From: CAVQRC01 sp963715045 | GTDB taxonomy: Bacteria > Planctomycetota > Planctomycetia > Pirellulales > Lacipirellulaceae | Reading direction: 5' to 3' | Length of the DNA stretch: 64,000 nucleotides | Assembly (NCBI GenBank): GCA_963715045.1 | Contig: CAVQRC010000003.1 | Coordinates: forward strand, 423,847-487,846 | Shown: piece by piece, positions 48,525 to 55,046 of the stretch | How the letters are laid out: each line of letters begins with the position of its first letter | How positions within the stretch are numbered: the first letter of the stretch is position 1 | Position numbers and translations under genes: made by a program | The notes under the pieces: generated by a model | What the model saw: only the letters and a program-made list of their open reading frames with translations | Told to the model about the DNA's origin: nothing | Databases searched by the model: none

Positions 48525-51500
48525 TTAATTCTCGAGTAGCTTTTCGATGGCTCCGACGAGGGCTTCCTTGAGTTGCGGGTGGGCGCCGACGTGCACGTGG
48601 GCGACCTTGCCATCGGGCGCGATGATCACGGTTTGGGGAATCGCATCGACGCCGAATTGTTCCGCGAGCCGGCCGTCCGGATCGAGGCCAACTTTCAGCT
48701 CCCAGCCACGCGCTTCGAGAAACTCGCTCACCTGGAGCGGATTGTCCTGCTGATTGACGCCGATCAGCACGACCTGGTCTTCGTCAAACTGGCCGACTGC
48801 TTCCATCAGGTCGGGCATTGCCCGCACGCATGGGACGCACCACATGGCCCAGAAATCGAGGACGACGACTTTCCCGCTTTGACGGGCGAGGTTGAACCGC
48901 GTGTCGTCGAGCATCTTCATTTGCAGTTTGGGAGAGGGCTGGCCGACGAGGGGGGATTGGGCACCGAACGGTTCGACGCCACCTTGGCCATCAGCCGCCG
49001 CCGCGACGAACTCAGGTTCCTTGGCCGGCATGGGCTTCCAGTCGGCATACACGCACTCAGCGGGCCGCGTCGCCGTGCCCATGCGAAGTTCGTGCAGTTG
49101 GTTCAGCGGCACCTGGCAAGCGCCAAGCTGGGGGTGCTGCCCATACAGGACGTTGCCTCGGACCCGGTGGGCGTCGAAAAACAGCGTCGTGCCAGTAACC
49201 AGTACCGCCTGCACCGGCGAGCGACCCGCTGGCCCGGGCGAGGTAACCTCGTGCTCGTTCTCCAGCCACACGATTCCCGCCACGCGATCGCGGGCGATGG
49301 TGAGGTCGTCCAGGCGGGACTTGAGCCGAATCCCGCTCTCGTCGATTGCGGCCAGGCGACCCCGCAGCAAGTCACCGTTGACACCGATGATGACGTGCGT
49401 GTCGGGATTCTGTTTGCGGTTTCGCGGCACGGTCAGCAAGTGCTCACGGGTGGTGGGATCGAGGGCACGAACTCCGAATGGCCCGCTGGACCGCCGGATC
49501 TGAAAATCAGAAATCGTCAGCAGCCGCTCATCCTGCTTGTCGTCAGCTTTTTGCGGGCGTCGATTGCGAGCGACATTGATCCGCTGAACGGTGAAGCTCA
49601 GGCCGCGTCCTTTCCGCAGGCTGTCGGGAAACGCCTGATCCAGAATCAGCTCATCGTCCGCATACACGCGGAGCTTCTCTTCGGTGAGCAGCATACGAAA
49701 GCTGACTTTGGCATCGGCAATCTGCAGTCGGCCCTGGCGATTGACCTGGTGAAACTGATTGCGGACGCCGCGAACGAATAGCTGCTGCTGCATGAAATAG
49801 ATCAGCAACTGGCGGTTTGAGGCCTTTCGCTGCCCGTCGGTGAAGAGATCGATGAAAGTCAGCGCCGGTGCGTCGTTGTTCCAGTGGATGTCGAAGCGAA
49901 TTTCGTCCCCCTGCAGGATCTGCTGGTGGCCGATGGTGCCAGGCGCTTTGAAGGTGATCGTCTCGTCGTTCGCTTCGTACTTGTCGTTGGGGACCGTGAA
50001 CTCCCACCGCGAATCGTTAAACCCGGAGATCGGAAGAAACGCGCGGGTGGCGAATTCGAGGGCTTTGACCTGGGACTGGGGCAACCGATCGGCGTCGCTG
50101 AGTTCTGTGGAAAAGTAGACGTTTTCATCGTCAACGCGTTCAATGGTGCAGGGAATGATGTCTCCGTTGGCAAGGAAGATGACGTCGATCGAGGGCAACT
50201 CGTCGAAGGAGGTGACCGCGCGTTCGGTGTCGAGCTGAATCCTGGCCGAGGTACTGGCGGGCAACGGGCTGGCGTTGCGGCTGCCGTAGGGACGCCATCC
50301 AAGCTGGGTTCCGTCGCTGCCCGCGGCGGCAAGCCCGCCATGCAGCGGCCCGCTGGGCAGTTGCATCATGTGGGCCCCCGCGAGGCGCTCGCCCGAGGGA
50401 GGCGCGAACTTGCTGCTACTGTTGAATTGAATCTGGCGGGCCCCCGACAGGGCGGTCAGGACGGGCTGATCGGAGTACTGGGTCCGCAGGCGGAGCTTGC
50501 CGTCCTGGACCCCGTCGAGTTTGCCGACGACCATCGAACCGTCGGCGAATGCAATCCGCACCCCGTCTTCCGACAGCTTGACCATGCGGTCGTCGAACAC
50601 GGCTCGGCTCATCTTGTCCAGCGAAACGCGGACCGTCGCGCCATTCACACTCATTACCAGGCTCTTGCTGGCCGCATCGTAGGACTCGATGTTGCCGACC
50701 GAGATCGAGCCGTCGATGAGGCGGACGTAACTCGCGCTGCCACGAGGTAATTCGGCCGGTCTCCCACCCGACCGGCTCGATTGCACGTGAATCAACGATA
50801 ACTGCGAGCCCTTGTTCTTGATGTACAGGCCGGAGTGGCCTTTGCCCGTGTCACCGCCGGCCGCCATTTTGCCGAGCAGTTGTCCCTGCTGCGAAAACAC
50901 GCTCAGCTCGCCTTCGTCGCGATCCCAGATCAGCCGTAACTGAATGGTCTTGGTCCCCTCTTCGAGCGACATCACCGACTCGAACCCACCATTGGCGGCG
51001 AGCGTCTGGAGAACCAGCTCGTCTTCCCACGTTTCGAGTTTCACCGTCCCCCGCGAGGGTGCCCGCGAACCGGGAGTGAGAAACGTGATCAGGAAGCCCG
51101 GCTTCTTCTCGAAGCCCAACTTGATGTCGATTTCGGACATCTCGGGAAGCTGCAGATCGCCGAACAACTCGGCCCCGATAACGGTCGTCGTCAGGTGACC
51201 CTGGCCGTCCGATTTCCAATCCTGTAGCGAACGGCCGCGGCGAAGCGTCTTCCATGTCTGGTGCGAGCCCGGACCGACATTGGTCCACGCGCTGGAACTG
51301 ACCAGGTCAAAGCTCCGTAACGCTTCGCGGCGGATGGCGACGCGTCCATGCCGCGGGGTGTCGATGATCACGTCTCGAGCGTTGATTTCGACCAGCGATC
51401 CGTACAGGATCTCGCCCGTACGAATCAGAAACCGCAGCGGAGGTAGCGGCGTGGCGCGGGGCGGCGTTTCGGGATACAGGATCGCCTTGAGAACTCGCAG

Positions 51501-51686
51501 ATCGATGTCGAATGGGGTTTCAAACGCCTCGGACTGCCAGCGGATATGGGTCTCCGAAGCGCCGGCCAGCCGACCGGGCAATTGATCGCCGTTTTCCCAC
51601 ACCAGTTTGCTCGTCGCCGCGAGTGCGGAAGGAACGAGGATCGACACTGCGACGATCCAACTGACGATGGGAAGCTGTTTAGTCAT
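48525..51686 (-). CDS. Giant TlpA-like thioredoxin protein with repeated NGDxLxGxL modules
   Basis: 1053 residues, intact, with a signal peptide (MTKQLPIVSWIVAVSILVPS to ALAA). About six 45-50 residue beta modules share the pattern [ND/DG/TG]-x-x-L/I-x-G-x-L/I followed by a strand and a Val/Ile-rich end: NGDQLPGRL (residue 32), TGEILYGSLVE (90), DGSISVGNIES (about 325), DGSMVVGKLDG (about 382), NGDIIPCTIER (about 509), NGDLLRGRLAA (about 770). Between them lie concanavalin-like beta regions (TVKLETWEDELVLQTL, FTVPNDKYEANDE). The C-terminus is a TlpA/ResA thioredoxin with FWAMWCVPCVRAMP (active site WCVPC 949-953), AIPQTVIIAPDGK (cis-Pro loop). Usual TlpA proteins have 150-350 residues. Likely a periplasmic disulfide reductase tethered to a ligand-binding scaffold. 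Confidence 0.85.
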   Translation of the reverse strand: MTKQLPIVSWIVAVSILVPSALAATSKLVWENGDQLPGRLAGASETHIRWQSEAFETPFDIDLRVLKAILYPETPPRATPLPPLRFLIRTGEILYGSLVEINARDVIIDTPRHGRVAIRREALRSFDLVSSSAWTNVGPGSHQTWKTLRRGRSLQDWKSDGQGHLTTTVIGAELFGDLQLPEMSEIDIKLGFEKKPGFLITFLTPGSRAPSRGTVKLETWEDELVLQTLAANGGFESVMSLEEGTKTIQLRLIWDRDEGELSVFSQQGQLLGKMAAGGDTGKGHSGLYIKNKGSQLSLIHVQSSRSGGRPAELPRGSASYVRLIDGSISVGNIESYDAASKSLVMSVNGATVRVSLDKMSRAVFDDRMVKLSEDGVRIAFADGSMVVGKLDGVQDGKLRLRTQYSDQPVLTALSGARQIQFNSSSKFAPPSGERLAGAHMMQLPSGPLHGGLAAAGSDGTQLGWRPYGSRNASPLPASTSARIQLDTERAVTSFDELPSIDVIFLANGDIIPCTIERVDDENVYFSTELSDADRLPQSQVKALEFATRAFLPISGFNDSRWEFTVPNDKYEANDETITFKAPGTIGHQQILQGDEIRFDIHWNNDAPALTFIDLFTDGQRKASNRQLLIYFMQQQLFVRGVRNQFHQVNRQGRLQIADAKVSFRMLLTEEKLRVYADDELILDQAFPDSLRKGRGLSFTVQRINVARNRRPQKADDKQDERLLTISDFQIRRSSGPFGVRALDPTTREHLLTVPRNRKQNPDTHVIIGVNGDLLRGRLAAIDESGIRLKSRLDDLTIARDRVAGIVWLENEHEVTSPGPAGRSPVQAVLVTGTTLFFDAHRVRGNVLYGQHPQLGACQVPLNQLHELRMGTATRPAECVYADWKPMPAKEPEFVAAAADGQGGVEPFGAQSPLVGQPSPKLQMKMLDDTRFNLARQSGKVVVLDFWAMWCVPCVRAMPDLMEAVGQFDEDQVVLIGVNQQDNPLQVSEFLEARGWELKVGLDPDGRLAEQFGVDAIPQTVIIAPDGKVAHVHVGAHPQLKEALVGAIEKLLEN

Positions 51687-51984
51687 AATCCCTGCGATCT
51701 GTGTCTCAGAGCGGCGATCTTCAGCGATAAGTTGTAAAACCGCCGATGTTATCGGCGCACTGCGGCAGTATTAATTCGGCGGCCATCGAAGGGCCAATCG
51801 CATCACGTTGCCCGATTCGGATCCCTTGATACAGCGATTCGGATCCCGCGATACAGCGATTCGGATCCCGTCGATACAGCGATTCGGATCCCGCGATACA
51901 GCGATTCGGATCCCTTGATACAGCGATTCGGATCCCGCGATACAGCGATTTAACCAGCACGCGACCGACCATCGAGGCTCCCAT
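51687..51984. other. Intergenic spacer with tandem array
   Basis: About 300 bases without a gene between the prenyltransferase-repeat gene and the thioredoxin-fusion gene, both on the minus strand. It contains the 22-bp array (51814-51946) and about 125 bases of unstructured sequence just upstream of the thioredoxin-fusion start, where its promoter is expected. Confidence 0.6.
51814..51946. repeat. Six-copy 22-bp tandem array (GATTCGGATCCC...GATACAGC)
   Basis: Units start at 51814, 51836, 51858, 51881, 51903 and 51925. The outer parts GATTCGGATCCC and GATACAGC are identical in all six; only the two to four bases between them vary, in the order A-B-C-B-A-B, where A is TT, B is GC and C is GTC. 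Unit 3 is 23 bases, the others 22. It sits 38 bases after the prenyltransferase-repeat gene stop and about 130 bases upstream of the thioredoxin-fusion start. Each unit has a GGATCC palindrome in a GATTCGGATCC frame. Confidence 0.92.
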
Positions 51985-53079
51985 TCAGCGTTCGTAAATC
52001 GGCAGAAACCGGTACTCGACGGCCAGCGAGAGCAGGGCCATCGCGGTTCCATACGCGGGGCCGTGCCCAGCCGGGAAACTGCCATCTTCCTGCTGTGTCC
52101 GTTCGAGTTCGAGGATGTTCTCCGCCTTCCATTTCTCCCACGCTTCGTAGTCGCCCTGGAACAGGGCCTGGGCCATGTAATAACGGTAGTAGAAGGGATG
52201 CCCTTGTTCCTGATGATCGAGTCGGGAAGTGATGTGCTCGAGGGTCGCGTCGAACTGCTTCCAGTGTTTGTGTTTGCCGATCGCATACACGAGCGTAGCC
52301 ACGGCCGAACGATTCATCGACTGCCCCATCCCGCCGATTCCGCCCGAATAGGCCACCATGCCGGAGTCCGAAGTACTGCTCTGAAAGTACTTCAACGCCC
52401 GTTCGATGTTCTCGTCGGGGACCTCGAACCCGGCGTTGCGGGCGGCGAGCAGGCCGACGAGGACGGCACCGCTGACGGAGGTATCGGCGCTGTCCCCATC
52501 GGGTGAGTACCGCCAGCCGCCAGCCGTGTTTTTCTTCTGGGAAGTGACGGCGCAGCGGACGCCCAGTTCGAGGGCCGCCGCGATCGTGCGTTGATTCCCC
52601 GTATCGCCCTCCCACAGCAGCGTGTCGTCAACCGCTCCATAGGCTTCGCTGAGGGCCAGCATGGCGAATCCGTGGTGATACATGCTGTTGGGGAAGAAGC
52701 CCGTAGAAGCGTTCTGGTTGAGAATCAGGCTCTGGACGGCCCGGCGTACATTGCGGCTGTATGGGCCGAAGTTGGGATCCTCACCCGACGCCAGAAATGC
52801 CATCAGCGCCAGCCCCGTGATCCCGTTCTGCTGGCCCCCCTGCCAGGTGCCGTCCTCCTGCTGATTTTCGGCCAGGTATTTGAGCCCGCGGTCGTAGATC
52901 ATCCGCACTTCCGGCGCGACCCGCGCGCCGTAGCGGATCGTCGGCCCCTGAGCGACGACTATTTGCGGTGGACACAGCAAGGCCCCGATCGCGAGGATCG
53001 CCGGCAGCACCGCATGTGGAGTGCGGCAATTCATTGCCGCTTTCACAGGCACTACGGATGCGGATGGGATCACGTTCAT
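51985..53079 (-). CDS. Secreted prenyltransferase/squalene-oxidase-repeat protein
   Basis: 364 residues from ATG 53079; MNCRTPHAVLPAILAIGALL at 53034 gives a cleaner signal peptide and may be the true start. The body is an alpha/alpha toroid of the terpene cyclase/prenyltransferase repeat type: LKYLAENQQEDGTWQGGQQN, ITGLALMAFLASG, NTAGGWRYSPDGDSADTSVS, VLVGLLAARNAG and ERTQQEDGSFPAGHGPAYGT. The QxxxGxW-like motifs recur, but the DxDD acid motif of squalene-hopene cyclases is not seen, so it is unlikely to cyclise terpenes. This secreted family is common in planctomycetes next to VWA/BatA genes, as here. Role unknown; perhaps a structural or binding toroid. Confidence 0.85.
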   Translation of the reverse strand: MNVIPSASVVPVKAAMNCRTPHAVLPAILAIGALLCPPQIVVAQGPTIRYGARVAPEVRMIYDRGLKYLAENQQEDGTWQGGQQNGITGLALMAFLASGEDPNFGPYSRNVRRAVQSLILNQNASTGFFPNSMYHHGFAMLALSEAYGAVDDTLLWEGDTGNQRTIAAALELGVRCAVTSQKKNTAGGWRYSPDGDSADTSVSGAVLVGLLAARNAGFEVPDENIERALKYFQSSTSDSGMVAYSGGIGGMGQSMNRSAVATLVYAIGKHKHWKQFDATLEHITSRLDHQEQGHPFYYRYYMAQALFQGDYEAWEKWKAENILELERTQQEDGSFPAGHGPAYGTAMALLSLAVEYRFLPIYER

Positions 53080-53178
53080 CGCTGGTCGCGTTTCGATGGT
53101 GGTTGTCGGGGTCGGAGCGGTGTTGGCTCGCAGCACTTTCTGCGGGAAGACGACTTCGGTGGTGGCGGACTGGCCAGA

Positions 53179-54276
53179 TCAGGGCTCCGCGGGAGCTGGT
53201 ACGGGAAGGGCGGGTTGCGGCTCGACGGCGGGCGGGGGGGCTGCGGGGGCGGCAGGCACCAGTGGCACAGCAGGGATCACGACCGGGTCGGGTTGAATCA
53301 ACGGCTGAAGTTGTTGGACCCGCTGAAGACCCTGCTGGAGGCCCCGCTCCCAGGCCTCGAGCTGCGGGGGTGACAGAAACTCGGCGAGCGTTTCTCGAGA
53401 AACGCGGCTCGAAATCACCTGCAGCGTGATCGCAACGGCGATTTGATCGTGGCGATTGTTGCGGACGGCGTTGTCGACGAGCGGCTGGTCGATGCGGTGA
53501 TGATCTCGAGCGAGTGGCTGCCGCTGGTCGGGTGACAGTTCGAGCCAGCGGTCGATCGTGACGACGTGATCGCGGATGAGCGAATCGGCCAGGAACTGGT
53601 ACTGACGCCGCTCGGCATCGCGGAGCATCGCCTGCTGCGGCTCTGTGAGGATTGCATCCCGCGTCGCGACCCAGATCTCGGACTTCAGGATTTGTTCTCC
53701 GGCAGTTGTTGAGCGACGAAGCCAGGCCCGGTTACCGCCCACGATTAGATTATTGAATCGTATCTCGGCAACTCCGCCCTGAACAATCACGCCCGCCCCG
53801 AATGCCTGGGGCGGCTGGGGCGGTTGTTTAATGTCTTCGTGGTCATGGTCGTGATCGTCAAGGGCGTGTTCCAGTTCCGGCTCGATTGGGACCAGGTCGG
53901 CCACGCCGTCTCGATCGGTATCTTCCGCAGGCGGACGCGGGAACAGCCGCTCGCGATCCAGTTCGAGCTGCTGGTCGACGGCGCCCTTCGCGGCGACGCG
54001 GAGGCGTTTCTGCTGACCGTCAGTCAATTTGCAGATGCGGTCGAGCTTGTCGAGTTGCAGTCTGAGTGTCGAAGTCATCGTCGCCCGACGGTTGTCGAGA
54101 TGCTGCTGAATCGCTTGCTCGTCACGATGCCGCAGACGCTCAATGACGGCGGGCTGGCCGTTGACGATCCCACGTTCGATCACGACGGCCTCACCGTTGA
54201 CGATGATGACTTCGTCGGCGAGGGCGGCTGCGGCCGCTGCAGAGAAAGCTGCCACAATTGTGATGCGTGCGAGCAA
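53179..54276 (-). CDS. Secreted protein of unknown function with Pro-rich tail
   Basis: 365 residues, with signal peptide MLARITIVAAFSAAAAAALA. It starts with two short matches, IIVNGEAVVIERGIVNGQPA. A coiled helical region (AIQQHLDNRRATMTSTLRLQ, KLTDGQQKRLRVAAKGAVDQ) suggests a Spy/CpxP-like Leu-Thr-x-x-Gln helix motif. A His/Asp-rich run (DDHDHDHEDIKQ) may bind metal. The second half is helical (LTEPQQAMLRDAERRQYQFL, FLSPPQLEAWERGLQQGLQR) and ends in a Pro/Ala-rich segment. Located between the prenyltransferase-repeat gene and the DUF4175-like gene; proteins of this type recur with VWA clusters in planctomycetes. Family not otherwise recognised. Confidence 0.75.
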   Translation of the reverse strand: MLARITIVAAFSAAAAAALADEVIIVNGEAVVIERGIVNGQPAVIERLRHRDEQAIQQHLDNRRATMTSTLRLQLDKLDRICKLTDGQQKRLRVAAKGAVDQQLELDRERLFPRPPAEDTDRDGVADLVPIEPELEHALDDHDHDHEDIKQPPQPPQAFGAGVIVQGGVAEIRFNNLIVGGNRAWLRRSTTAGEQILKSEIWVATRDAILTEPQQAMLRDAERRQYQFLADSLIRDHVVTIDRWLELSPDQRQPLARDHHRIDQPLVDNAVRNNRHDQIAVAITLQVISSRVSRETLAEFLSPPQLEAWERGLQQGLQRVQQLQPLIQPDPVVIPAVPLVPAAPAAPPPAVEPQPALPVPAPAEP

Positions 54277-54380
54277 CGTGATTCTCGTGATGGGGTAACG
54301 GGCGCCGCTTGCCGTGCCGGCAGAACGGGCGGTTCCGGTGGGGGATGGTGCGTGGGGGCGACGCGGCTTGGTGGTTCCGT

Positions 54381-54399
54381 CCCCCGGCAGAGCCGGGGG
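54381..54399. repeat. Hairpin CCCCCGGC-AGA-GCCGGGGG
   Basis: A perfect 8-bp GC stem with a three-base loop, in the 155-base spacer between the 54432-54998 gene and the secreted protein gene. No T-tract. Related sequences are at 6327-6345 and the arms 11000/11157. Possibly a transcript-end or mRNA-stability structure. Confidence 0.65.
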
Positions 54400-54431
54400 C
54401 TCCGGTGGGGGTTGCGTCCCGGGCCCGACAC

Positions 54432-54998
54432 TTATTGCGGCAGCGGTCGATCTCCTTCCAGGGCTCCGAAGTAGGCGTCCAGGCCGGTGCGGAATTCGGC
54501 CGGGAAGCCGGGGCCCGTTGTACCTGTGGCCTGGCTGACCTGCCGCTCGGCGATCTTTTCGGCCCGGGCCGCGCCGCGGCCGATCAGGGCCAACGCCGCC
54601 TGCTGCGTGTCGCCCGAGCCGCCACCACCCGGCGACGAGCCACCGCCACCACCCCCGCCGGGTTGGATTCGGCGTGCCTGCAGCAGCAGTTCGATCGCTT
54701 CGGTCTCGGCCGCGATCGCTTCGGGACCCGTATTGGGCTGCGCAAGGATCCCATGGGCCTCATCCATGACCTCGGCAACGCGGGTCAACAACTGGATCTC
54801 CTTGGGAAACAGCTCCTCGCCGTCGGGCACGGCGCGGATGTCTGCGACCACTTTGTGGGTTCGCCCCACGAGTTCCTGCTGCCACGTGGCGAGCGGTTCG
54901 GACTGGCCGCGATACTTGTCGACCTCCAACGCCGGCCGGGCCTGTTCGAGGGTACGTGTCTCGTCACGCAAACCGATTTCCTGTTCGAGAATCTTCAT
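54432..54998 (-). CDS. C-terminal segment of the DUF4175-like protein (separated by an in-frame stop)
   Basis: 188 residues from ATG 54998 (MKILEQEIGLRDETRTLEQA). It is helical (DIRAVPDGEELFPKEIQLLT, AEVMDEAHGILAQPNTGPEA), with a Gly/Ser-rich linker and an end with ALALIGRGAARAEKIAE. It is in the same reading frame as the large gene upstream and 16 codons beyond its TGA (55047-55049). The codons between, including KGGSLPPSLVLEV, read on without a break and match what is expected before MKILEQEIGLRDETR, so the two were probably one protein of about 1100 residues. A sequencing error or a recent nonsense mutation is likely; restart at ATG 54998 is possible but has only a weak GGAAG site. Confidence 0.65.
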   Translation of the reverse strand: MKILEQEIGLRDETRTLEQARPALEVDKYRGQSEPLATWQQELVGRTHKVVADIRAVPDGEELFPKEIQLLTRVAEVMDEAHGILAQPNTGPEAIAAETEAIELLLQARRIQPGGGGGGGSSPGGGGSGDTQQAALALIGRGAARAEKIAERQVSQATGTTGPGFPAEFRTGLDAYFGALEGDRPLPQ

Positions 54999-55046
54999 GA
55001 CTTCCAGTACGAGCGAGGGCGGCAGACTGCCACCTTTGGAGCCCGG

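Noticed and set aside
51814..51946. CRISPR array
   Set aside because: Period is 22-23 bases with almost no variable spacer, and there are no cas genes nearby.
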